Shown here one piece after another: positions 31,046 to 42,308 of a stretch of 64,000 nt of DNA. The DNA is from Lamellibrachia satsuma (lineage: Eukaryota > Annelida > Polychaeta > Sabellida > Siboglinidae), in contig BSQZ01000100.1 in NCBI GenBank assembly GCA_033239005.1, positions 1,482,501-1,546,500 of the forward strand, in the 5' to 3' direction. Numbering within the stretch: position 1 is the stretch's first letter; each line of letters opens with the position of its first letter. A program made the position numbers and the translations under genes. The notes beneath the pieces were generated by a model that saw only the letters and a program-made list of their open reading frames with translations, searched no databases and was not told where the DNA came from.

Positions 31046-31528
31046 CAGACCCTAGGTCAGAAGCCCCTTTGGTCAAAAGCCCTAGATCAAAAAGCCATCT
31101 AGGTCAAAAGCCCTCACATTTTATATATATTTATCTGATATTTTACCCTTGGGTCAAAAGCCCTCTTATTATATATTGCATTGAATAGCCATATTGTAAT
31201 ATAATGAACAGAAACACTTTGATTTGCCAACATTTATTTCCATGGAGTATATTGAACATGATATGTACATTCGTTCTCATTCATAGTTATGAGTTGATTC
31301 AAACCATAGTCATACACATTCATGTTCATGAGTACATTCAGTACCACTATATACAGAGATTCCTTCCATCTTATACAATGCCCAGTGCCAGTCACGATTT
31401 GCTTGGTTCCATAATAAAATCTTAATGTGAGGGCTTTTGACCTTTTTTAAAAGTAAGGGGTGAGGGCTTTTGATCGAGTGGCTTTTGACCTAGGGTTTTT
31501 TTGACCTAGAGGGCTTTTGACCTACACC
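31046..31528. mobile_element. MITE-like inverted repeat with GGTCAAAAGCCC ends
   Basis: The left side has AGGTCAGAAGCCCC, TTGGTCAAAAGCCCTAG and TAGGTCAAAAGCCCTCACAT. The right side has the inverse: ATGTGAGGGCTTTTGACC, GAGTGGCTTTTGACCTAGGG and AGAGGGCTTTTGACCTA. The ~480-bp element is mostly multiple inverted copies of GGTCAAAAGCCC with an AT-rich centre. No transposase and no clear target duplication. Confidence 0.65.
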
Positions 31529-31530
31529 TG

Positions 31531-33106
31531 GGTCAAATACATGAGCAATGTACTTAAATACAAGTACACGTACTTTAAATTTGTCCAAGTCCAAGTACTC
31601 ATCTAAACAATATAGGCAAGTACAAGTACAAATACAGCTTATGCTGCACCTCCCCTTTCACACCTGTGGCCGAGCACATTGTCATGAGAACGAGTACGAG
31701 TACATTGCTAAAAGCTGAGTACGAGTATGAGTACATATTTTATAAATATTAAATAGTAACATATTTTAAACTAAAAGTTATTAATTAATCTAATTTATAT
31801 AACTCAGCAACAAGTGAATATGCAATGGCAGTTGATAAGATTTTTTGATAAGGAAAACTGTAAAAAATATCTTTATTTCATCAACATTAACATTCACTTC
31901 AAGTAAAACAAAGCAGCCAATATGAGGATTTGCTACCTGACAACACACTGGTTACATTTCTTTGTTTAGCATTTCTGTTATCTCTGCTCCCTCAGGATCA
32001 TCTTACATTAATCACTGTCACATACTTTGTTGCATATTTTCTTTTAGGAAAATATTTCCAATAGTTGTACAGGCTTTGTACGGTAGGGAAGTTCTCCATA
32101 GATCAATACAGTATAACTATGGTTTACCACAATATATATAATATATTATTTATACTTGAAGTGTGGCAATTTGAATAAAGTCTGTTTGTCCTTGTTTTGA
32201 ATAAAGACCACATGATACCATTTTACATGCTTATGCATCAGTTCAGTTTATCTATTTTTGTTGCACAAAGTCAGTGTTGCAATTTCCAATGTTTTTATAT
32301 TAGAAGTGTTCAACTTATGTTTTCTGATCTTAGACTACTGGTTGTTGAGAGGGTTAGCACATACCAATACAACAAGCTCAAAATCCCCATTGTACTTTTT
32401 AGCCAGACTGCTGGCAATAGATTATTCTGGTGTAGAAGGTAGTTTGACTTGAATCACCTTACTTCTACTGAGGAAGACTCAGTTGGCAGTCGTTAGCAGT
32501 CAGCACTGTCAGCTAGTGGCAAGTGGCATGGTCTCCTGACTGCATCAAAGGCATTTCATGGCTAACTGGTGGGTTAACTTATGAATGGCCCTTCATTGAC
32601 ATCCTGCTGGCTTAAAAAACGGATAATGGCCTGAATTGGTAGCCTACAATTGTTTGGTTAACAGGGTGTTTCTGATTGGGAAAAGATGCCGCCTGTTGCC
32701 TTTTTTGGGTATCATAGTCATGGTTATTGGAGAATGGGGGCGTAATGAGTGTAGGGATAATAAAGTATTAAAATTAATAGTTGAACATTCAATTACTTCA
32801 GGAAAGTTTAACTTTGTTAACTACAAATAAATATTTTTTCACAGCATATATTGAGAAAGTACTCATATTAAAGTACTCGTAATGTACTCGTAAAATCTGA
32901 GTACATTGAGTATGAGTACGATATAACCAAATATTAAAAAAAGCATAAAAAGTACTTGGGAAAGTCTAAGTCCAAGTACTTTGGCAGTCAAGTACAAGTC
33001 CAAGTACAAGTCTCAGCAAAATGACAAGTACAATTACAAGTACAATTACAGTACTTGCTGTACTTAAGTACACAAATACTCAAGTACTTGAACCAATCCC
33101 TGGGTA
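31531..33106. mobile_element. Non-autonomous hAT-like element with AGTACAAGTAC subterminal repeats
   Basis: Left end CCTGGGTCAAATACATGAGC; right end reverse complement CAGGGATTGGTTCAAGTACT. Both ends are followed by 150-250 bp crowded with AAGTACAAGTAC and GAGTACGAGTAC words. Dense subterminal repeats and a CAGGG-type end suggest hAT. The inner ~1.1 kb has only short open frames (64-81 codons) without transposase motifs. No 8-bp target duplication is evident, so the borders are approximate. Confidence 0.5.
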
Positions 33107-33540
33107 GTATTATGTTCAATATTGCTTATATGATGGATATTGTATAGCTGTGTTATTGTGCGTATAGCATGAATATATCTAGCTGTGTTAATTTGTTTAC
33201 AAGCTAGATATATTAGATATATATTGTTGTTCGTCACTTGCTATAATAATATATTATTGTACTGTGCGTTTATTGACGCGGTACTGGATAGTTGCTAGTT
33301 ATTGTATAATTATTATTGTAAGTTATTATTGCAAGTTGTGACACGGCCCTGATGTTTTTAATTGTACTATTTTATAAGTGAAGACAATTTCTTCACTGGT
33401 GAGTTAGGTCAACCTAACTGTCTGAAGAACAAAGGCCAGTCAGGTCACGTTCTTGATTCCTCGGTACATACATATGAAGGTGGATGTTACCGTAAACGTT
33501 ACGAAAATTATTTATTCTTTTACACGCTCCAAAATAATTG
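33107..33540. other. AT-rich spacer with paralogue of the 9-bp repeat flank
   Basis: 33390-33455 matches 29957-30015 (flank of the GTCCTCGGT array) but lacks the array. No gene seen. Confidence 0.5.
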
Positions 33541-34029
33541 TATATTAAGTTCGACATTCATGACACGCGGTATATCCTGATAAAACATGCATAAAGGCAT
33601 TAACAAGTAAAATATGTAAGGTAAGTCAGACAAAAATAAGAAAAATTAAGATAAATTAAACCAATTAAATAAGTTAAGGTAAATTAAGATGAGTTAAGAC
33701 CAGGTAATACGGTAAATAAGTAAAAAGTCTTGGTCATTAAATGGCATTGCTGGTATAAAGTAATGCCTACAAGGCCGCACGAAACAGATGTGTCTGTAAC
33801 ACTCCCATGAACGCAACCACTGTGTTCACGTATCACACTGCAGTAGACAGGACATTTATCAAGGTTGTATGGCGGAACAGTAAGCCGGAACAACATAAAG
33901 ATGTAGATGTACAATGACACGCTTCCATCATAATACTACATACCTGACCATATCAATGGTAAAGTGCGACACGAAGGGTTTGCGCACTGTTTATTTGTAT
34001 TCTATAATATAGGTTGAAGGGAAACTTAC

Positions 34030-34112
34030 CTGAAACGTTTCGTCAGACAACACGTGTTCTCCTCAACGTCCTGGGAGTAGTAATAACGCCAACGGAAACA
34101 CACACCGCAATT
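34030..34112 (-). CDS. Possible Cys-rich exon (unassigned)
   Basis: On the minus strand a pyrimidine-rich tract and CAAAG precede 83 nt reading NCGVCFRWRYYYSQDVEENT then CCLTKRF, followed by a GTAAGT donor. Four cysteines and conserved splice-like borders suggest an exon of a secreted protein. No neighbouring exon was found and the sister copy (25182-25270) looks broken. It may also be repeat sequence. Confidence 0.25.
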
Positions 34113-34304
34113 CTTTGAAAACGAGGCAACAGCGGAAAGTCTTCCGAGTCCCCAAATATGGTAATACGTAAATTGCCTCGAGATGTCCTGCATAGCAGTA
34201 CGACAATACAAATACTCGCAGTACTGACCTCATTGGCGCCCATCTCAATCTACATATTAATACACGATCACTAGTGCACTGGGATAGAGTTACCTTAGCT
34301 ACAG

Positions 34305-34602
34305 GCGCGGTATCCAGTTCTTGGGACTGTTCAAAGCGCTTTACAATTCACTCACGACATACCTGTTCATTACAGCGCCATCTCGACTCATCTGGTAAAC
34401 ATACAGCCTAGCTGCAATTACTGCGCGAAGAATATTCGTTCACATATCCACCACTGTATATTTCCAGGCACTGTTTTATACAACTGAGTTAACTGGGGCA
34501 ACGTGGAGTGAACGAAATTGCAAAAGCTTCGAAACGGCACATTCAAAGACGGATGATTTCAATAGAGAGTCCGATGTTCTAACCACTACGCCACCGCGCC
34601 CC
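34305..34602 (-). mobile_element. tRNA-derived SINE copy 3
   Basis: Same head GGCGCGGTGGCGTAGTGGTT and same body as 25455-25776, as part of the duplicated segment. The B-box region is more diverged. Confidence 0.8.
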
Positions 34603-35043
34603 TGCTAAGTTGGAATGCCACAAGAACTGGGCATAAATCATCGGGCTTGATACACGACACATACATTATTCTCCCCTCAGAAACGCACCTGACAGTGAGA
34701 CGTGACCCACTGCTAGCGCAATCATGCTAGATGCTTGTTGAAGGTGTGCTAAATGCACAATAATAATTAAGATGACACGACTAGACCGTAGCACTGTACA
34801 GTGGTCTTTCATCATCCACCAGCGCTGAACTAGAAACAGGTACATCGGGCAATTTTAGAATGAGCGGACACGGCGCCTATTTGCAGGCCTATATAATGAC
34901 AGTATCGTGTGGCAAGTTCGTTCTTTAATGTTAGAGTACGCCTGTGTCTGTGCTGCTGCTATGACACATGGTAAAGTGTAATAACGATTATAAGGTCGGT
35001 AAAAACAATAACATAACATTCGTTATAGCATGAAGTTACACAA

Positions 35044-36725
35044 GGGCCATCCATAAAGTACGTCACACTCAGGGGGTTGTGGTGTCCGGTTAAGCGTTGC
35101 GGAGCGTTACGAGGGGTAGGGGTTTCTTGAAGATAGTTACTTAGTTATTTAAAAAGTGCTTTTGCTCGTCTTGATATGAGATTGATAACAATGATTGCTA
35201 CGGTTGTTTCGGGGTATATTTCAACCGTAGATATCAGAATGATAGTATTGATTGCTACGATTGTTTAGGGGTATATTTCAACTGTTGATATCAGAATGAT
35301 AGTATTGATTGCTACGGTTGTTTAGGGGTATATTTCAACTGTTGATATCAGACTGATAACATTGAATGCTACGGTTGTTTATGGATATATTTCAACTTTT
35401 GATGTCAGAATGATAGCATTGATTGCTACGGTTGTTTAGGGGTATAGTTCAACTGTTGATATCAGACTGATAGCATTGATTGATAAGGTTGGTTAGGGGT
35501 TTATGTCAACTATTGATATCAGACTGATAGCACTGATTGCTACTGTTTTCTAGGGATATATTTAAACTGTTGATATCAGACTGATAGCATTGATTGCTAC
35601 GGTTGTTTAGGGGTATATTTCAACTGTTGATATCAGACTGATAACATTGATTGCTACGGTTGTTTAGGGGTATATTTCAACTGTTGATATCAGACTGATA
35701 GCATTGATTGCTACGGTTGTTTAGGGGTATATTTCAACTGTTGATGTCAGGCTGATAGCACTGATTGCTACGGTTGTTTAGGGGTATATTTCAACTGTTG
35801 ATATCAGACTGATAACATTGATTGCTACGGTTGTTTAGGGAATATTTAAACTGTTGATATCAGACTGATAGCATTGATTGCTACGGTTATTTAGGGGTAT
35901 ATTTCAACTGTTGATATCAGACTGATAACATTGATTGCTACGGTTGTTTAGGGATATATTTCAACTGTTGATATCAGACTGATAGCATTGATTGCTACGG
36001 TTGGTTAGGGGTATATATCAACTCTTGATATCAGACTGATAGCATTGATTGATAAGGTTGGTTAGGGGTTTATATCAACTATTGATATCAGACTGATAGC
36101 ATTGATTGCTACGGTTGTCCATGGGTATATTTCAACTGTTGACAACATACTGATAACATTGATTGCTACGGTTGTATAGGGGTGTATTTCAACTGTTGAT
36201 ATCAGACTGATAGCATTGATTGCTATGGTTGTTTAGGGGTATATTTCAACTGTTGATATCAGACTGATAACATTGATTGCTACGGTTGTTTAGGGATATA
36301 TTTCAACTGTTGATGTCAGACTGATAGCATTGATTGCTACGGTTGTTTAGGGATATATTTCAACTGTTGATGTCAGACTGATAGCATTGATTGCTACGGT
36401 TGTTTAGGGGTATATTTCAACTGTTGATATCAGACTGATAGCAAAGGTTGCTACGGTTGTTTAGGGATATATTTCAACTGTTGATATGAAACTGATAGGA
36501 TTGATTGCTACGGTTGCTTAGGGGTATATTTCAACTGAAATCGATCGGAAAAGGCACAAGGGCTCTACAACGCATCAGTGAAGTATGTTATGGAGCTCGA
36601 AAAATCTGCAAACGTAGTGAAAATAAATGCATCCATAATTGTTGTGGGTCTTTCTCAAAACGAAGGTAATCTTAGGGGTGTGTACAGACCAGCGCCACGA
36701 AGCGTGACTACTGGGGGTCTCAAGA
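35044..36725. mobile_element. Second GGGCCATCCATAAAGTACG MITE, expanded by minisatellite
   Basis: The left end GGGCCATCCATAAAGTACGT is conserved. The inner sequence matches 26311-26460 up to about 35130 and again from about 36655 (CAGCGCCACGAAGCGTGA). Between them lies a 1.4-kb minisatellite. The right TIR is not recognisable. Confidence 0.65.
35160..36532. repeat. 57-58-bp minisatellite, about 24 copies
   Basis: Units of TTGCTACGGTTGTTTAGGGG plus TATATTTCAACTGTTGATAT plus CAGACTGATAGCATTGA. Variants at fixed positions (GATAGC or GATAAC) group neighbouring units. Confidence 0.97.
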
Positions 36726-36779
36726 AGTGCTTACAAACAGTCTTAGACGTTCACTAATCTAGTGTGTAGTGAGGCAGTT

Positions 36780-36893
36780 GTAGCACGCATCAGTGAGTGC
36801 CACTGCACTGAATCTATGCCTTTATTAGTCAAGTTTTGCTTCACTACATCTTTGAATCTTAGCTCAGGGCGACCTCTGCTTCTAGTAAGCTGA
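36780..36893 (-). pseudogene. LINE C-terminal tail fragment (sister of 27084)
   Basis: The minus strand has the RGRPELRFKD-type block followed by an IDS-like stretch. It is diverged from 27084-27205, part of the duplicated segment. Confidence 0.5.
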
Positions 36894-37336
36894 TTCAGGA
36901 GCACGCCGGCGAATACGTTGCCATCTGCACACAGGAACGATATTGGTATCTAATTTACACACACTGGTCGTTTTCTGTTTTAAAAGACTGATACATTTAG
37001 CACTCACCATTTTTTGAGACATATGCATCGTTCCGGGCTGACACTATCCATCTCACTTTGTATTTCATTTATGTTCAAGATATATCAAAATTACCAGTCG
37101 CTTTTATCTTCTTCAGTGAGTCAGTGTTTTTTTAATCTCAAATAGTTCAAGTGGTTCAGTAAGCAAATTAGTACTTGACAGTGTTTTAATCACTCAAAGG
37201 TATCTGTGGAAAAATGTATAACGGCATAGTTAGTATGTGCTGGAATTAGTTCAAAGATAGTCTTTCTAATGCAATTCTACGGAGATGTCAATGCGCTTGC
37301 TTAGAGTGTTGTTTCCTCAGGTTGAATTTCAGTTTG

Positions 37337-37696
37337 CATCTCGTCTACCGGTGATACGTCGAGCAGTTGGCTCCCCTCATGACTCTTGTGCATATAACGT
37401 CCGTACGATTATGTGCTAAGTGATTACATCTCGTCTACTGGTGATATGTCGAACAGTTGGCTCCCCTCATGACTCTTGTGCATATAATGTCCGTACGATT
37501 ATGTGCTAAGTGATTACATCTCGTCTACTGGTGATACGTCGAGCAGTTGGCTCCCCTCATGACTCTTGTGCATATAATGTCCGTACGATTATGTGCTAAG
37601 TGATTACATCTCGTCTACTGGTGATACGTCGAACAGTTGGCTCCCCTCATGACTCTTGTGCATATAATGTCCGTACGATTACGTGCTAAGAGATTA
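37337..37696. repeat. 90-bp tandem repeat, 4 copies
   Basis: Starts at 37337, 37427, 37517 and 37607, each beginning CATCTCGTCTACTGGTGAT and containing AGTTGGCTCCCCTCATGACT. A single inverted relative occurs at about 59665-59762 and again at 62229-62326, so this is a local fourfold expansion of a dispersed repeat. Confidence 0.95.
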
Positions 37697-38099
37697 TATA
37701 ATCAACGAAGTGTCTGTGGTTGTATCATGGATGAGTCCACGGTGTTTTGCGAATATCAAAATGTTTGAACCTCTCTATGACATCGTAAGTTTGTATTCAA
37801 TACAAATTGGCAGTAACATTCTATATTTGTGTTAGGCCATATCGAATCATATGAACGTACACAGGCATTGCATTCTCATATAATGATGATGCTGTCGTTG
37901 GAGCGCATGTTGATGAGGAACTTAGCAAGATTACCATGGAAAGCTTATACTACGTCATCAGCGTCTTGCGTTGTCTGTTCATATTACATCTTTATTTTGT
38001 TTGGTACGCTGCTGATTTTTTTTTAAATCTCTCAATTTCAAACAATTGTTGACAGTGTTTGCATTGGAAATGAGTTTAGAAACACGATACTGTTCGTTT

Positions 38100-38400
38100 T
38101 TGTTTGAGAGTAAGAGCACAGTTGCGATGACGTAGTATGTCGTAAACAACAATCGCGTTGGCCAGCCAACCAGTCGTTTATACCATTCCGCAACTGTCTA
38201 TTTAGAATTTACAATCAAGTTGTGGCAGTGGTGATGGAATGATGACAGGTGCCCCTGTTGGAGTGTGTGACGCTTGTTGTATAACGCTTATCGTATCCTT
38301 TCAGATACATACAAGCGTATTTCACTTAACCCATGACGCGGGTTTCATGTGATGTTTGCACTAGTAAATCCAGAAAACAAGAAGAAACCAACGAAATAAC
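38100..38400. repeat. Rearranged fragments of the EGF-locus intron
   Basis: 38160-38270 matches 1490-1590 in gene A orientation. From about 38278 the sequence matches the EGF-exon neighbourhood in the opposite orientation. An inversion breakpoint therefore lies near 38278. Confidence 0.6.
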
Positions 38401-38425
38401 CGAACAACCGTTATTAGTGTTTCAG

Positions 38426-38478
38426 GTAACTTAACGTGCAGCGATAATCCGTATAAGAACAACGCTACGTATGTAATG
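38426..38478 (+). pseudogene. Truncated inverted EGF exon
   Basis: After TTTCAG on the plus strand it reads NLTCSDNPYKNNATYV and then departs from the family. Two of the EGF cysteines are tyrosine and the 3' half is lost. Unlike all other EGF exons here it is on the plus strand. A dead exon moved by inversion. Confidence 0.75.
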
Positions 38479-38479
38479 C

Positions 38480-39720
38480 TCTATTACATACGTAGCTCTG
38501 TGATGCTCTATGACGCTGGCCTATTCACTCCAGAAAGCGACTTTTGGTTTCGACAAGGAAGACCCAACATTAATATCATGTATACATCTACTTGCCTGTA
38601 TTGATTCTTAATTCACAGGTAGAATATAAATATGTGTAGCTAATAATCAACAACATCCCACGTCCATGTTGGTGTACGTTTAATATGTGTAATGATACAT
38701 GTAATGACTCCCTTGGGTTTTTTTTCTGTATTGATACATGTATGGTACTAATGGACACTCACTGGCATAGCAATTACATTAGTCAGTCTGGCATTGACAG
38801 CTAGATGTGCCAAAGCGTTTTTTGTAATCGTTACGTCACCCCACCACGTATTGCGCATGAGGCAGAGGAAGGGAGACATTAATCCATGGTATGAATTGCC
38901 CAATCTGAAAAGTACCTACATTTCATCACATACGAACTACCGGGTTACCCATGGAGCGTTATTTTTAATAGTACTAATAATCATAAACAGAACAGTCACG
39001 ACAAGTAGTTAGACTTGAGTAGCTAAACGTTAAATAGTTTATTATTTGGCTAACGTGTTTAGTAATTGCTGTAGTCTTAATGAAAAAACACTAAACCAAT
39101 GTAACTGTGATATAAGAAGTGTGCGCAATTTCACAAGATGAACAGTAAACGTACGGAAGCTGTTTCATGTATCAACACGAAACAAATAAAACGAACAAAT
39201 GTGTAAGTAAACACGATGAAGTAATAATCGTAATTAGTATTGATTTAATTATGGTTCAACGTTCATTTAAGTAAATCACTGTTAGTAAGCCGTGTTACAG
39301 GAATCGCAAAAGTTTTACGTGTGCTGCATCTAAGCCTTTTTTTTAATTAATGTCCTGTAGTAGCGGAATATTGGACGGGGGTGATTTATCAGTATATCAT
39401 TTGTTTAAATAGTGCAAATGTGGTCGGCAGAGGGCGCCACATTTAATTTACTATACGTTGCGTACTATTAAACACTGCGAATTGATGTTTACCTATCAAT
39501 GAAAACTAAATGATTTCCGAATACACAAATCCCACGATGTCACTATTGACATTATATCCGATTAAATCATTTCCATTTATATTATACCTTCGACAGGTGA
39601 TATCTGATTAAATAATCTCCAATTATACTATACTAGCTATAGCTATATTATAGTCACTCGGTAGATGACTTCTGTTATGACTAAGTTGTAGTGCGCCGGT
39701 GCTACGTCAGTACCGCATTT
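38480..39720. other. No gene recognised; probable 3' flank of gene B
   Basis: AT-rich with short open frames. It should contain the gene B 3' UTR next to 39721, but I cannot fix the poly(A) site. Confidence 0.4.
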
Positions 39721-39795
39721 TCAGCGATCTCTGTGAAACGACGAACGGACTGATTCCAGGTCACTCGTGCCCAGAAGGTTCGTGGACGTCAGTTC
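39721..39795 (-). CDS. Gene B terminal exon (cytoplasmic tail)
   Basis: The acceptor TATCTTTCAG is followed by 25 codons, ELTSTNLLGTSDLESVR then SSFHRDR and TGA. The phase-0 entry matches the phase-0 exit of the TM exon. The tail has serines and threonines and no domain. Confidence 0.5.
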   Translation of the reverse strand, partial: ELTSTNLLGTSDLESVRSSFHRDR

Positions 39796-40098
39796 CTGAA
39801 AGATATAAAACAAATAAACAAATATATTATACACTTAATTAACACTACTGGGTTGTATGCACGATTTTTTTCAAAATGCTGTAGCTTGCGAGCCCAATGG
39901 AACATTCTAAAGCAACGAGTGAGTATTTATTATATGGGCTCATAACTTCATAACTACCATCAACAATTGGGTATTTATTATAACGGTTCACAACTAACAT
40001 TTCAACATATTCAATGCAATACAACCATAATTCACGCATGATACAGCGCTCGCCGTTCGAATTAATTGTTAGACGCGCGTGTGTGACAGTGCGATACT

Positions 40099-40231
40099 TA
40101 GGGAATAATACACTGTTTGTTGATGTCACGTGAGTGTTACCAGCCAGATAAAATCACGAGTGTCGCAAGCACGAGTTATGTTATATGACTGTTGACACTC
40201 GAGTGACATCAACAAACAGTGTGTTATTCCC
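40099..40231. mobile_element. Hairpin MITE with ~38-bp inverted repeats
   Basis: GGGAATAATACACTGTTTGT plus TGATGTCACGTGAGTGTTAC on the left pairs with GACACTCGAGTGACATCAAC plus AAACAGTGTGTTATTCCC on the right around a ~55-bp loop. Non-coding, in the gene B last intron. Confidence 0.7.
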
Positions 40232-40289
40232 GTTATATAACGGCTAGTTAACATTTGAGCATACGTTTCACTTACTACATTTGTAAATA

Positions 40290-40495
40290 TGTTGTTGGGC
40301 CGGTTTCACGAAACATTCCTACCGTTCGAAGGAACTGATGTGGACGTTTGACGCAGATTACGTAAATCACAACAATCACACAAAACACGCAAAGCGTTCA
40401 AACAATAGCGTGTCTATGCCAACGCGCGTACTCGTTCGCGTTCGAAATTATTCAAACGTCAGGAGGTTTCTTAGAACGAGGCTACCATATGTTAT
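40290..40495. mobile_element. MITE-like element (GGGCC-GTTTCACGAA family)
   Basis: Begins GGGCCGGTTTCACGAAACAT and contains the GGAACTGATGTGGACGTTTG block also seen at 670 and 44000. Ends with a TTCTTAGAACGAGGC-like stretch. Confidence 0.45.
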
Positions 40496-40756
40496 TATGG
40501 TTGATATGTCACGGTGAACTTTCTCTAGACGAATCAAGAAGTCTTATTACCGTGATATATCCATCCAGATAATGCACGGCAGACTCGTTCTGAGAATCCC
40601 ATGTTAAACATATGTTGGTGTATGTCAAGTCGGTATCAGCACGGCTAGCCGTTGTATAACAGAACACTGGACGTCACACCAAGTAGGACAGCGTGTATCG
40701 CCGTAGACAGCGCGTTATCAGTAGCATCTACCACACACACGCACACACGCACACGC

Positions 40757-40842
40757 ACAGCAGCGGATACAGGGGGTCTTAGGGGTCGCAAGACCTCCCC
40801 TAGACCATGGAGGGGGGTATTTGACCCCCTGTGTCCGTGGCA
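40757..40842. mobile_element. Short hairpin element (GCGGATACAGGGGGTC ends)
   Basis: GCGGATACAGGGGGTC on the left pairs with GACCCCCTGTGTCCGTGG on the right, with TCTTAGGGGTCG-type inner sequence. About 85 bp. It follows a (CA)n tract at 40731-40757. Resembles widespread tiny transposon derivatives. Confidence 0.5.
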
Positions 40843-41042
40843 AATATTACTGCAAAGGACAACGGAACTAGTGCCAACGTAAAGACTGAAATATTAGCAG
40901 CCGGCTAATAGTAACCCTTCTGTAAACAGACCGAGACATGTGTCGTCCCTCCCCTCCCCCAGTTCGTAAGTAGAACGATATATGACTACGACTGATTGAG
41001 ACCCCTGCTAATAAGTCTAGATCATCCACACATATTACATAC

Positions 41043-41116
41043 CTTGAATGTTGGCGGATGACAACGTCGCAATCACAATACTGCGAGCAAAATGATGACT
41101 GCGATGCCCGCTGCCA
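41043..41116 (-). CDS. Gene B membrane-anchor exon with in-frame TGA
   Basis: The 74-nt exon has acceptor ATTAACAG and donor GTATGT. Entered in phase 1 after an EGF exon (G + TG gives Val) it reads VAAGIAVIILLAVL, then TGA (41075-41073), then LRRCHPPTFK. A hydrophobic helix followed by basic residues is a stop-transfer signal. The frame on both sides of the TGA makes sense and leads into the last exon. The TGA may be a mutation (Trp or Cys codon lost), a sequencing error, or the true end with a short anchor. Confidence 0.5.
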
Positions 41117-41314
41117 CTGTTAATAAAAGTAGATTATATGTGTCAAAATATTCATTGAATGGTTACGATTTACGCGAATTAAACCTTTGATATGTAATAT
41201 AAAACAACATTTTGTTTAACACTAATAACAATTCATCTCTGAAAGACATACAAACAAATAAATATGTAACGTAGTACAGATGCGATGCCCCATAACTATT
41301 TCGTATGCTACTCA

Positions 41315-41512
41315 CTGGCTGCTTTCGGGACGTGTTCGTGTTGTATGGAACTGATTCGAAAGTATGACTATTATTACATAGCTCAGAGCAATTGCAGACA
41401 ACGCGAAGAACAAACAATTGTACGAAAGTTCGAGCTAAGAATGTATCATAAACTGAGAACCTTCGCATGAAGGTTGGCACTGTACTAACGCGGAACTATC
41501 GTGGAACAGGCC
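41315..41512. mobile_element. MITE-like element in gene B intron
   Basis: Paralogue of 648-832, ending CGTGGAACAGGCCCC. Same place within the repeated intron module. Confidence 0.45.
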
Positions 41513-41519
41513 CCAGTTA

Positions 41520-42200
41520 TGTTTTCCCACCTGCCTCGCATGCTCCTCAATATGCATTGTTTAAAAGGAAAAAGTCATGGTTTTGGGCCTTTGCATCTAT
41601 AATAGTTACCAAAACATAACCATTTACAATTACAATTAAGAATATCACGCCCTTGATTTACTAGAAAAACTGAACACACGCCATCTTAGCTTCATGGGCC
41701 GCGCCACATAGTTAGATAACCCTACGTCACGATTATCAAAGTATAGCAGAATTCGCTCGCCAAATAAAAATATATTTATATACACCTATTCCTATATTTG
41801 TTAATACGATACGGATATGTTGTTTGTGTCTCGACTCGACATATGAAACATGTGTTGACCTTTGTTTACTAAACTATTTCTCTTTCTTCAAAATAACACG
41901 TTTGTTCGAGACTCTGTGCATGTCGGCCTCCCATAATACGTCACAATATTCTAGGTTACCCGATTTGTATACATCTGAACATGCGCTTGTCGTCGATCTC
42001 GTTGGTTAACATATAAACGCTCAGTCAACTGGAGAAATGACCGGAATCTGCCACGTCTAGAAAACATTCTGAGTAAACCAGTGGCGTGATATTCTTGATT
42101 TTAGTTTGACAATGTTAGTTTTTATTATCTCTTATGTTCATACTACTGCATAGCCACAAAACAATGACGTTTGCTTCACTTTAATGATGGTCATGCTATG
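41520..42200. other. Gene B intron, no feature recognised
   Basis: Mixed DNA without matches to the other intron modules that I can see. The first bases continue the module (ATGTTTTCCCACCTGCCTCG, like 840). Confidence 0.45.
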
Positions 42201-42217
42201 GCTTGTATTTAACGATG

Positions 42218-42220
<3 letters not shown>

Positions 42221-42305
<85 letters not shown>

Positions 42306-42308
42306 TAT
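42221..42308. repeat. (AT)n microsatellite
   Basis: TA run at the position equivalent to 953-1100 in gene A; followed by the same TAGATGTAATACATTG block. Confidence 0.97.

Larger units (their letters stand above)
33541..37000. repeat. Diverged duplication, copy 2 (partner 24785-27500)
   Basis: Same order of blocks as 24785-27500. The extra length is mainly the 57-bp minisatellite. Confidence 0.75.

Noticed and set aside
35160..36532. Regular repeats as a possible CRISPR array
   Set aside because: Units follow each other without unique spacers, there are no cas genes, and the genome is eukaryotic.
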